Source of the DNA: Impatiens glandulifera
Taxonomy: Eukaryota; Streptophyta; Magnoliopsida; Ericales; Balsaminaceae
DNA length: 64,000 nt
Assembly (NCBI RefSeq): GCF_907164915.1
Contig: NC_061863.1
Span: forward strand, 8,548,340-8,612,339
Direction of reading: 5' to 3'
A model generated the notes under the pieces. The model had not been told where the DNA came from. It was given only the letters and a program-made list of their open reading frames with translations, and did not search any database. Below are positions 37,305 to 47,190 of this stretch, piece after piece (the stretch's first letter is position 1; the number at the start of each line of letters is the position of its first letter). Position numbers and translations under genes: made by a program.

Positions 37305-37465
37305 AGTAGCATACATGGTTAAATACATTTAATAAAATGATTAATAAATATACATTACATTTATTAATGTGATCTTTGATATACCCATGTAAAATAAATG
37401 GTGATGTTGTTTGAGATAAAAAAAAATTGTGATTAATTTATATTGTTGAAACCGATGATGAGTTT
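37305..37465 (-). repeat. 5' LTR of the Copia element
   Basis: Matches 33,110-33,275 with scattered differences, including a short A-run in the TTGAGATAAAAAAAAATTG block. Confidence 0.65.
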
Positions 37466-38516
37466 TGACTCCTTAATTATTTTCAATTTAATTCACTATT
37501 ACATCTCTAATTTAAAAACGAATGTCATCCACTCGATTTTTTTTTTTATAATTTTTTGTTAATTTTTTAAAGTCTTTCCTAAACTTTTACCGAATTAATC
37601 CCTAATTTAAGTATTACAATAAAAACTTAACAAAAATACAAATGTTCAAAATGTCACTATATGAACATAATGAGATTAATTATTTTTGTTAGAGATGTCA
37701 TCTTTTAATAGTTAATGAAAAATAATAAAAAACATATATAAAATTATTAAATTTTCTATGTTTCAGTTACATTTTAAAATATATATATATATATATATAT
37801 AATGATGCTTAATCTCAAAGTGTCCAAATTGATGGGTCGACAACTTAATTTGGATATATATGTGAGTAAATAGATACTTGAGTTTCAAGTCGGACTGTGA
37901 GTTGACCCATCCATAAACATAAAATAGTTAAAATAAAATTAAAAATGCTATATATATATATTTATATTTAGAACTTGCAACCTAACAAAAACAAGCATTT
38001 AGCTAACTAACTTTATAAAACTTTTATTTTAAATTTCAAAACTAAAAATATAAGCTCAACTTTATTTATTTATATATATATATATATATAATATAATGAT
38101 GTTTAAAAAAATATAAATTAAATATTTGATTGATTAAAGTGAAAGTTTAAGATCACGAGATAAGAGATTTATTCAGAAAAAATATATGTGATGAGATATG
38201 TGAGAAAATAAGTTGTTTTGTTGAAATGAATAAAAAGTGGAATGAGATTTGTTTTTTTATTTTTACATATTACTTATGATTTGTTAAGAATTTTAAACAT
38301 TAAATACATATTTTATCTTGTTAAATTTATTTTAAATTATTATTTGTGTATAGGACGAAAATTTTCTTATTTTGTAAATGGATGAAACGGACCCATTAAG
38401 TTATTTGGTGAGGTGTACATAAAGGGGTAGAAATATGTACCCTAAAAAAAAACCATAAAGTGTTTAAATTCCCATAATTCTTTATATTTATTAAATGATT
38501 ATTTTTTCAGATGATA
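37466..38516. other. Distal 5' flank of polygalacturonase 2
   Basis: No gene. Homologous to 9,060-9,530 upstream of copy 1 (for example GTAAAAACTTAACAAAAATAC and GATGAAAC...GTTATTTGGTGA), with a SINE-like monomer inserted between the two homologous parts. Confidence 0.7.
37797..38102 (-). repeat. Dispersed, inverted monomer of the ~320-bp SINE-like repeat
   Basis: On the minus strand it reads GCATCATT, ATAGCATTTTTAATTTTATT, GGGTCAACTCACAGTCCGAC and CATATATATCCAAATTAA, in the order seen in the array at 24,808-26,560. The A-box region is degenerate. Confidence 0.75.
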
Positions 38517-38525
38517 CATATATGG
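38517..38525. repeat. Left 9-bp target-site duplication of the MULE
   Basis: CATATATGG, matching CGTATATGG at 47,182-47,190 in eight of nine bases. Confidence 0.8.
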
Positions 38526-38673
38526 GGGAAATTGGACTAAATGACCCTAAAGATAGGGTCATTTGCGTCCGTGGTCACTTATAATAAAATTTGATCTGGT
38601 GACCACTTTATTTTTTTTGGGACGAAATTACCCTTTTCGCGTAACGCGAAGGGACTTTGCGTTTCGCGAAGTG
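38526..38673 (+). repeat. Left TIR of the MULE
   Basis: Aligns with the reverse complement of 47,034-47,181 over about 148 bases with few differences. The inner end contains GCGTTTCGCGAAGTGA, akin to the internal array motif. Confidence 0.92.
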
Positions 38674-38829
38674 AGATGCTGTGAAAAGTCCAGAATACCC
38701 TTACTATATAATATAACCCGACCATCTTTTTTTCATTTCTTTTCTTCCCTTCTCTTTCTTCTCTTCCGCTTTTCTCCTCCTTCTCTCTAAACTCGCCGGC
38801 TACGGAGGTAAACGGCGGCGATACACTCA

Positions 38830-41674
38830 ATGAGCTCCACGACGAGCACAAGCACTGTAACACTTGGTAAATTTATGTACTTCAAGTTTATTATTGTTCA
38901 TTTATGCAATTTCGAATCACTGTGTTGTTTAGGGTTTCATCTGATGATACTTCCCGTTTCGCGAAGTACTTCCCGTTTCGCTAAGTACTTCCCGTTTCGC
39001 GAAGTACTTCCCGTTTCGCGAAGTACTTCTCGTTTCGCGAAGTACTTCCCGTTTCGCGAATGGTTTCCATTTCACAGTATTAATTATCCCGTTTCCATTT
39101 TTTCTTGCAGCCGAAGTTTTCGTTTTCTATAATGGAGAGTGGAAAGCTGATGCTAATGGAATATTGTATTTTGATGCCTCTTCAATCAAAACATTGGATT
39201 TACCCCAAAGTACTCGTTATGCTGAATTAATTGATAAACTCCATGAAAGACTTCACGTGCAGAAATCTACGTATGATTTAGTGTTGCAAGTGAAGTATGA
39301 TATTCTGAATATCACAAATACTAAACCCGTTTTTATTGAAGAAGATGAGGATTTGAACATATATTTATCACGCTTGATTTTGGGTCGAACTGTGTCACCA
39401 TTGTGTGTGTCTGTAGTAGAGAAGTCACAATTTACTAAAGAAAAGATACCACTACTTACCTACCCAACTCAAGAAAGTATTCTCCCACAATTTACTCAGA
39501 AAATTGTACCAGAAGCTGTACCCTCGGAGGTCTTTGTTGAAAGTAATGAAGCCGGAGATAACTCTTTGCCTCACATCCCACTTACTCAGGACTTGCATGC
39601 ATCGATACCTACACCACATAGTGCGAGAAGAGCATCAACGGGTACACCTACTAGTGCAAGAAGATCATCATTGGGTACACCATGTAGTGCAAAAAGATCA
39701 TCATTTGGTACACCATGTAGTGCAAGAAGATCATCATTTGGTACACCATCGACAGAGATATCACCGACAGACATATAACCGACAGACCCCTCATTTGCGT
39801 TGGCGTTAACTACTGAAACCGTATTGGAAGTCGGTGCCTTGTTTGAAAATAAAAAAGAACTACAACTGATGCTATATAAATATGCGATGACTAATCATTT
39901 TGAATTCAAGGTGGAGAAGTCAAGAAAACATCTTTGGTATGTGAAATGTTTGGATGAGAAATGCAAGTGGAGATTGCGTGCCGTGAAAGGTAAATTATCT
40001 GAGATGTTTGAAATTCGACCAACAACACTCATGCTCAGTTCTGTCGAGGCTAGAGAAAAAAATGCAAACACCAGCATGGGTTATTGGGCAGTGCGTGAAG
40101 AGTAAGTACATGGACCATCACCATAATCACTTGCCTAAGAAAATAATTAAAGACATGCAGGCAACTTATGGGGTAAATTTGACTTATAATAAGGCTTGGA
40201 GGGCTAGGGAAATGGCATTAGTGACGGTGCGAGGAACGGTTGAGGATTCATATGAAAAATTACCCTCATACCTTTACATGTTGGAGAAGCATAATCCTGG
40301 TACCATAACAGACATCCAAACAGACGAGGTCGGGCACTTCAAGTATATGTTCATGTCCCTAGGCCTCTCTGTTAGGGGTTTCAAAGCCTTTTGTCGTCAC
40401 GTATTGTGTGTTGATGCCAGTTTTCTTAAGCACAAGGTGGGAGGTCAACTATTGGTGGCTATTGTATTAGATGCTAATGAACAATTATATCCTGTCGTAT
40501 TCGGAGTTGTTGATTCAGAGAATAATAACTCTTGGACTTATTTTATGCAAAAATTGAGAGAAGCAATTGGATTAGTTGATGATCTCGTCTTCGTATCCGA
40601 TAGACACCCAAGCATCGCCAATGCCTTATGTGCTGTTTTTCCAGAAGTATACCACGGTGCGTGCACATATCACATAAAGATGAATATTAACGCGAAATTC
40701 AAAACTGATAATTGTCATATGGAGTTTGATATGGCCTCTCGTGCATACACTATCCACGAATTCAATCGTTTTTTTGACAAGATAAGGGTTAAAGATCATA
40801 GGATTGCTGCCTATTTGGAAGAAATTGGATTTCAAAGATGGAGTAGAGCATTTTTCCCCGGTAAGCGATACAATCAACTAACAAGCAATTATGCTGAGAG
40901 TTTTAATAGTCAGAGCAGGGAATCGAGAAAGTACCCCATTTCCTCAATGGCCGAGTATTTAAGATTGAAAATACAAGGTTGGTTTAATGAGAGAATAGAA
41001 AGAGCGTCCAACCACCGAGAAGTGTTATCTCCAACATATGAAAAGTTATTACGTGAGGGATTCGAGAAGGCTAGATTCTATACAGTATCATCGCTTAACC
41101 GATTCGAGTTTGATGTGCATGACAATGAGTCTCATTTTAAAGTCAATTTGAAAGACATGAACTGCACTTGTAAGGTATTTGAAGTTTCTAGTCTTCCTTG
41201 TACTCATGCAATGGCTGCTGCCCGTCACCGCAATTTGGTTTGTTATGACTTTTGTTCAAGGTATTATTCAGCTCACATGTTCAATCTATTTAACCAATTG
41301 TTTAATCGTTTTATTTTCCATTCTGACAGTATTACACAACTGAATCTTGGATGAATGCATATGCGGAGACATGTTACCCTGCTGGTGATGAAGACGATTG
41401 GGATATTCCCGAAATGATCAAGGAACGCGTATGTCTAAAACCACCTGTCAAGGTTAAGAAAGGGCGCCCACAAACAAAGCGTAGGTCATCTCAAGGTGAG
41501 GTACGTAAGGCTCCGAGACGATGCAACTCATGTGCTGGACTAGGACATAATAGGGCCACATGCAAAGCAGTCATGCCTGCACCATCTACTGCAAAAGCAT
41601 CATCATCTAAGCATCATGACTCATCTTCTCAACAGCACGAGCCATCATCTCAACAATATGAGCCTTTAGATTGA
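38830..41674 (+). pseudogene. mudrA-like MULE transposase, disrupted
   Basis: Exon 1 is 38,830-38,866 (MSSTTSTSTVTL) and exon 2 starts at 39,111 after a GT..AG intron. The N-terminal part looks PB1-like (VFVFYNGEWKADANG). Repeats of SARRSS(F/L)GTP follow at about 39,620-39,750. An in-frame TAA at 39,776-39,778 interrupts the frame just before the MuDR DNA-binding domain (VGALFENKKELQL, about 39,829). A one-base frameshift near 40,010-40,020 then moves to KFDQQHSCSVLSR. The catalytic MULE domain is well kept (CVDASFLKHKVGGQLLVAI near 40,408; SDRHPSI; H at CTYHIK), as is the SWIM finger (CTC...CTHAMAAARH, about 41,164-41,230). A likely short intron lies at 41,261-41,329. The last exon has a knuckle CNSCAGLGHNRATC near 41,523. 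Confidence 0.88.
38948..39060 (+). repeat. 19-bp palindromic repeat array 1 (GTTTCG orientation)
   Basis: Six copies of ACTTCCCGTTTCGCGAAGT in the first intron of the transposase gene. Confidence 0.93.
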
Positions 41675-41830
41675 TTGGGATAAGTTGTATTATGTTTTGG
41701 ATAAGTTGTATTATGTTTGGGATAAGTTGTACTCGGATAAGTGTTAATCGGATAAGTTGTACTCGGATAAGTGTTAATCGGATAAGTTGTAATCTGTTTG
41801 TTGTATCTAGTTTATCTGTGTACTGATGGA

Positions 41831-41927
41831 GTACTTAACGTTTCGTTAAGTACTTATCGTTTCGTTAAGTACTTATCGTTTCGTTAAGTACTTAACGTTT
41901 CGTTAAGTACTTAACGTTTCGTTAAGT
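41831..41927 (+). repeat. 19-bp palindromic repeat array 2 (GTTTCG orientation)
   Basis: Five copies of ACTTAACGTTTCGTTAAGT (two with ACTTATCG) downstream of the transposase gene. Just before it, GGATAAGTTGTA is repeated at 41,688-41,790. Confidence 0.93.
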
Positions 41928-43757
41928 TAAACTTGGTTTAAGTTAAAGTTAGTTTAAGTTAGTTACTTGGTATGATTTATGTACATTGATTTATATGTTC
42001 AATTCTTTGGTATGTAAATATCAGACTACCAACCAACCAGACTACATTAAAACTACAAATATTATAACATGAAATGTAACTTAAGTTCAAGTTCTACCTA
42101 AAAAGTAATACAAGTTCAGAATACATAAGCACAAGTCAAGTTCAATCCAAAAAGTAATACAAGATCAGAATACATAAGCACAAGTCAAGTTCTATCCAAA
42201 AATCAATAAAAGATTACAATACAAACTAAGGTTCTGTAATTTGATGAAATAACCGGACCGCCATCTTTTGTCTAAAAAACTCCATTTCATTGGAAGTCAC
42301 CTTCTCTACACGTAAACCAGCAGTCAAGTATTCCATGTACATAAGCATAAATACACCACAATCCCCACTTTCTGCTGCTCTAGGGACTTCCCCATATTTG
42401 GCGACTGCATTTTTGGTTGGGTGTGGCAACCTTTTATATGTCAGTTTCTGGAAATTGAAATTAGGATACCTTTGTAGCTCAGCATCAGTGGCTCCCATTG
42501 CATATATTCGTGGAATCATCTCACACAAAGGTCTCAAGTATGGATCGAGATTCCTATAAATACTCGAGTCGCAGTCATAAACGTCAATGTGATTATCTTG
42601 TAGACGAACGACGCACAGTACCCAATGCTTGTTGCCAATGTTCAAAGACACGTAAATATCGTCTACTAGTGGCCATTCTGGCATATGTCTATGGTCCCCA
42701 ACCTGGAAGTACTGATCAAATACCTCTGATATTGAAAAAATTTCAGGATCTTTTTTAAAGTTCGGGTACTCTCGCCTCATCAAATCTCCTAATAAGCAAT
42801 CCCCTATTGATACTTTACAATGTTTATATGTCTTGGGATATTGCGCAATCCTTTTGCGCAACAAGTGGTAGACTGCGTCGACTTCCTGTAAAATGGGGGA
42901 AAAGGCAGTATATATATCAAAAACCTTATTCATAAGTTAAAGAATTAATATGAAATGCAAGACTTACAGGATCTTTAAGCCATGTGCACTTTGTTAGAAC
43001 TCTAACAAACAACTTCTTTCGTGCTTTGCAAGTAAACACAGTCTTTGTCTGATCATTGGTGGCTACATCTTTCAACCAATTCTGTAATTGAACCAACAAC
43101 TCATCATCAAATTTTTGAAGGGGATTGATAGTTAATGGATCATTCGTCTTTGACTGTTTTGACAAAGAAGGGTTGGTGTAGTCTTTATCTTTCTTCTGCT
43201 TCCTCACTCTTTTTTTTTGGAACTACTCCTTTATGTGGAGTGTTGTATAATTGGAAATCATCATCATCGTTCTCATCCTTCCCATCCTTCGAATCCTTCC
43301 TATCCTTCCCATCGTTCTCATCCTTCCCATCCTTCCCATCCTTCGAATCCTTCCCATCCTTCCCATCCTTCGAATCCTTGGCATCCTTCTCAACCTTGAC
43401 CTTGACTTTAGCCTTCCCATCCTTGGCTTTCTTCTCAACCTTCTCAACCTTGACCTTATCCTTCTTTTTCTCAATTATTTCTTGCATCATATCGGAGAGC
43501 AACATCTCCCCACCATCCACCTTCACATCAGTCTCAATCTCCCCAACATCCACCTTCACCTTCACATCAGTCTCAATCTCACCACCATCCACCTTCACAT
43601 CAGTCTCAATCTCCCCACCATCCTCCTTCACATTATTCTCAGTCTCCTTCACCTTCACGACACTATCCTCCACCTTCCTATCCTGCAAAAATGGAACAAC
43701 ATTGTGGTCAACGTTTACTTCCCGAAACAACATTTGACTTCGCTAATCAAAAATTAC

Positions 43758-44164
43758 CTCAGTTTTATCCTACACCTTCCTATCCTTCATCTCCATCTCA
43801 TTCGTCTTCATCTCCTCCACCTTCCCATCCTGCAAAAAGAAAACAACAGTGTGGTCAGCGTTTACTTCCGAAACAACATTTTACTTCACTAAGTAAAAAT
43901 TACCTCAGTTTTATCCTCCATCTTCTCACTCTCCTCCTCCACCTTCCCATCCTTCATCTCCATCTCATTCGTCTTCATCTCCTCCACATTCCCTTCCTGC
44001 AAAAATAAAACAACAGTGTGGTCAGCGTTTACTTCCCGAAACAACATTTGACTTCACTAAGTAAAAATTACCTCAGTTTTATCCTCCACCTTCTCACTCT
44101 CCTCCTCCACCTTCCCATCCTTCATCTCCATCTCATTCGTCTTCATCTCCTCCACATTCCCTTC
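43758..44164 (-). repeat. Tandem exon-intron duplications in the Ulp1-like gene
   Basis: Units of about 168-169 bases each hold an exon starting at (G)AAGGGAATGTGGAGGAGATG or a variant and an intron with TGAAGTCAAATGTTGTTTCG. Exons are 44,164-44,072 and 43,996-43,904 (93 nt each) and a shortened 43,829-43,758 (72 nt). Exon 43,682 starts in the same way. All lengths are multiples of three, so the copies could be spliced in or out without changing the frame. Confidence 0.88.
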
Positions 44165-44209
44165 CTGCAAAAATAAAACAACAGTATGGTCAGTTATGAA
44201 CAACAAAAG

Positions 44210-44292
44210 ATAAGTACTTAACGAAACGATACGTTAATTACTTAACGAAACGATAAGTACTTAACGAAACGTTAAGTACTTAACAAAACGAT
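44210..44292 (-). repeat. 19-bp palindromic repeat array 3 (CGAAAC orientation)
   Basis: About four copies of AAGTACTTAACGAAACG(A/T)TA in an intron of the Ulp1-like gene. Confidence 0.9.
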
Positions 44293-45803
44293 AAGTTTCT
44301 TTATCTTACCTCAGTCTTGCCCTTCTTCTCCAATTTGTTCTTCTTCTTCTTCCTCTCCTCCTCCATATTATCTAATTTGCCTATTAACGTGGCCATCCTT
44401 TGGTTGGATTTGGATAATAACTGTTCGCACATACTAACAACCAACTTTTTAATATAAACCTTGTGATGTGTTTAAGTTTCTTCGTAAGCTGTTTTCATCT
44501 CTTTGAGCTCCTCCTTCACCTCTTTGATGAGCTCCTCCTTCAGCGCTTTTACCTCCTCTTTCAGCTCTTCACATTTACATCCAACAGAAGATGTTGGAGG
44601 TAATCTAGGACTAGTAGCGGATGGGGGACTAGGAGTCAGGACTAGATTCATAAGCAAGCTTCTTCTTCAGGTTTACTGCTTCTTTGAGATTAACCACAGC
44701 CTTTCTCTTCCGGGTGTTTGGTTTAGAAGTAGGTTCTTCATGTTCATCCTCATGTTCACTTTCCTCTTCATCATAATCCTCCTTCACTAACTTCCCTTCT
44801 GTAAATCCCTCAAAAAATTCATCAGTTGACTCATCTATTTGTTCAAAGTCCTCACCACTGTATAACCTCTTCTCCATGGAGGACTCTTCCATCTCAGTCA
44901 GATCCGTTGTCTCTAAGGCAGACTTTATCTCGATCAAGGTGTTCTTCCTGTTGGAATGATAGACTAACAACCTTGGGCGTAGAGGATCATTAAGCTCATT
45001 CTTTCTAGCAAATTTAGGGACAAAACCTTTAATGACCTCATATGTCCACACTTGAAATGCCAGTGCAAATCCGTAAATGTTATAAGCAAAAGGAGCATAA
45101 GGATCATCACTCTTTTTCTTCTTCTTATAATATTTGTGACTAAGATGTCTCATGTTCTTGTTCAAACCCTTGAGGGTGGCTTTAAAGGTCACCTTCCCCC
45201 AAGGAAATTGGAGGAAACTTTCCTCGTCTTCGACCATGTGGAGGATTTTTGCAAATACCACCCTCCTTGGGTCAAATGAAAATATGTACTGGCAAATCAG
45301 GCATACCAGCCCCATCTTCCATGCATCTTCCTTATCTCTACATTTCAAAAAAGCAGTCTCCAACTCTTGCATTACTACACTTGTCTTCCCTTTAAAATAT
45401 TTTACCGACAGAGGTGGACAACCTCGACATTGTTCTTCGTTCACCTCAGGAAACCTTCCGAAGTTTAGGCCTGTCACCAAGGCGTACTCTTTCATACCAA
45501 ACACAAGTTGTTGCCCATTGATATTGAAAGTTATCTCATTGGAGTTTGAGGTTACCCTCCTAAGCAACATGTGATGTACAATAGTTCCTGAGAACTGCAA
45601 CACTGGCACATAGACTATATATCTGAATTAGGTATTGTACACCTTCTCCACAAGATCCATTTCCTCAAACTTCATAACAATCTTCTTCAGGCAGAGGGCA
45701 CTTTTCCAAGAAATCCGTCCAGGAAAATCATGAACGGTGGTTTCTGCCATCTACAAAAGGAACAACAACAAAAATGTAAGAACAAATACATAAACCACCG
45801 CAA

Positions 45804-45953
45804 ACGTTAAGTACTTATTGTTTCGTTAAGTACTTAACGAAACGATAAGTACTTAACGAAACGATAAGTACTTAACGAAACGTTAAGTACTTAACGAAAC
45901 GATAGGTACTTAACGAAACGTTAAGTACTTCACGAAACGATAAGTAATTCGCG
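45804..45953 (-). repeat. 19-bp palindromic repeat array 4 (mostly CGAAAC orientation)
   Basis: About eight copies of TACTTAACGAAACGATAAG. The leftmost unit (TTATTGTTTCGTTAAG) is in the opposite orientation. The array lies just upstream of the Ulp1-like start codon. Confidence 0.92.
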
Positions 45954-46392
45954 AATCCCTAAACCAGAAACAATAACCAACAACCAGAAACAACCGAAAA
46001 CCCAAAAACATAAGGCAATAATCAATAACCAGAAACAAACATTAAACACTAAACCTAACCAAATAAACTGAAACAGCCAAAACCCTAAAACTTAACATGC
46101 AAATATGAAAACCCATAACCAAAAAAAGACATGCAACAACCAAAAAAATAATCAAACCTGAGATTAATGGGGAATTAATGAGACGGATAGAGAGAGAGGA
46201 CACGAGGGGGATAGAAGACGGGCAGATCGGCCTTGTCAATGTCCTTCAGTGAGACGGTTATAGAGAGAGAGGACTCGAGAGGATAGAAGAGGGAAAATGG
46301 AAGAAATGAATGCAGAAATGTTTTTTTTAAATATAAGGTATGGCGCGTGCAGATACGCGCGCCTCTTCGACTTCCTACGCGCGCGTGCAGAA

Positions 46393-46512
46393 ACGCTAAG
46401 TACTTAACGAAACGTTAAGTACTTAACGAAACGTTAAGTACTTAACGAAACGTTAAGTACTTAACGAAACGATAAGTACTTAACAAAACGCTAAGTAATA
46501 GCAGAAACGATA
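46393..46512 (-). repeat. 19-bp palindromic repeat array 5 (CGAAAC orientation)
   Basis: About six copies of AAGTACTTAACGAAACGTTA. It follows a GC-rich block with alternating CGCGCG (46,342-46,394). Confidence 0.92.
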
Positions 46513-46555
46513 TCATCTGCAAATATCATCATTGACAAAAGAACAATCAATAAGA

Positions 46556-46662
46556 TGAACAAACTAATGAACCAATATGAACAAATATGAACAAATATGA
46601 ACAAATATGACCCAATATGAACAAATATGAACAAATATGATTCAATATGAACCAATATTAAT
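46556..46662. repeat. 10-bp tandem repeat AACAAATATG
   Basis: About ten imperfect copies of AACAAATATG or variants (ACCCAATATG, ATTCAATATG) within the MULE. Confidence 0.85.
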
Positions 46663-47033
46663 CAATATCACCAAAAAGAAAATATTTAGGGTTAGAGTTT
46701 CATTAAAAAGAACATAAATCGTTTGAAATGAAGATAATAGACAATAAGAACATAAATTCATTTAGGGTTTTTAGATAAAGATACTGGAAACATGAAAATA
46801 AAACCATTTGGGTTAGGGTTAGGGTTTCGAATGAAGAAATACAAATAAGAACATAAATCTGTTATATAAACATAGATTCAGGGATGAGGTTTCTTATCTT
46901 TGTAGATTTAGTTCATAGTAGTCGCCGTCGCCGGAGTTTACGCCGTCGGCGACAAACTCAAGAGCAAAGAAAACCTTGAGAGAGAAACAAAATGAGAGAA
47001 ATGAAAAAATTTGAGTATATATATCAATACTGT

Positions 47034-47181
47034 TTCACTTCGCGAAACGCGAACTCCCTTCGCGTTACGCGAAAAGGGTAAATTTGTCCAAAAAAATAAA
47101 GTGCTCACCAGATCAAATATTATTATAAGTGACCACGGACGCAAATGACCCTATCTTTAGGGTCATTTAGTCCAATTTCCC
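47034..47181 (-). repeat. Right TIR of the MULE
   Basis: Reverse complement of the left TIR, ending CCAATTTCCC at 47,181. The target duplication CGTATATGG follows at 47,182-47,190. Confidence 0.92.
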
Positions 47182-47190
47182 CGTATATGG

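Larger units (their letters stand above)
33110..37465 (-). mobile_element. Ty1/Copia element (Ale/Retrofit-like), decayed, in the 5' region of polygalacturonase 2
   Basis: Short LTRs of about 165 bp lie at about 33,110-33,275 and 37,305-37,465. Both contain TAGCATACATRGTTA at one end and CCGATGATGAGTTTTG at the other. A primer site (TGGTATCAGAGC, minus strand) at 37,270-37,281 adjoins the right LTR, and a purine tract GTGGGAGAATATT adjoins the left one. The coding order on the minus strand is gag, protease, integrase, reverse transcriptase. Exact LTR borders are uncertain. Confidence 0.8.
42226..45750 (-). pseudogene. DUF1985 / Ulp1-like (C48) cysteine protease gene, disrupted
   Basis: The likely start is 45,750 (MAETTVHDFPGRISW). 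A TAA at 45,630-45,628 interrupts the frame, after which a DUF1985-type domain follows (LVFGMKEYALVTGLNFG...). A frameshift near 44,640 leads to a Glu/Lys coiled coil, then a further TAA near 44,450. Three duplicated small exons follow (44,164-44,072; 43,996-43,904; 43,829-43,758, the last with a TAG). Exon 43,682 onward encodes repeated GGEIETDVKVD and DSKDGKDGKD, with a frameshift in a run of A near 43,211. The last exon (42,885-42,226) is an intact C48 domain: His in NKHWVLCVV, Asp in DVYDCDSS, Cys in SGDCGVFML. The family cleaves SUMO-like conjugates, but the role of transposon-borne copies is not established. Confidence 0.87.
38526..47181. mobile_element. Mutator-like element (MULE) carrying DUF1985/Ulp1, 8,656 bp
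   Basis: Long terminal inverted repeats of about 148 bp begin GGGAAATTGGACTAAATGAC and contain GGTCATTTGCGTCCGTGGTC and CGCGTAACGCGAAGGGA. The flanks show the 9-bp target duplication expected of Mutator elements. Inside are a mudrA-like transposase (+, 38,830-41,674) and a convergent DUF1985/Ulp1-like gene (-, 45,750-42,226). That pairing is known from plant Ulp1-carrying MULEs (the Kaonashi type). Both genes are damaged, so this copy is unlikely to be autonomous. Five arrays of a 19-bp near-palindrome are spread through it. Confidence 0.93.

Noticed and set aside
38517..38525. Placing the MULE end one base further out (GGGGAAATTGG)
   Set aside because: With that border the flanking 9-mers do not match. 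Starting the TIR at GGGAAATTGG gives CATATATGG/CGTATATGG, a good 9-bp duplication.
38563..39132. Plus-strand open frames over the MULE TIR and the 19-bp repeats
   Set aside because: They consist of TIR and tandem-repeat sequence with no domain, and one of them reads through the transposase intron.
43135..43892. Long plus-strand open frames rich in Ser, Phe, Pro or Ile/Leu
   Set aside because: They are antisense readings of the repeated charged segment of the Ulp1-like gene, whose short period keeps several frames open.
46042..47144. Minus-strand open frames near the right MULE end
   Set aside because: They overlap the TIR or the low-complexity 5' region of the Ulp1-like gene and carry no domain.
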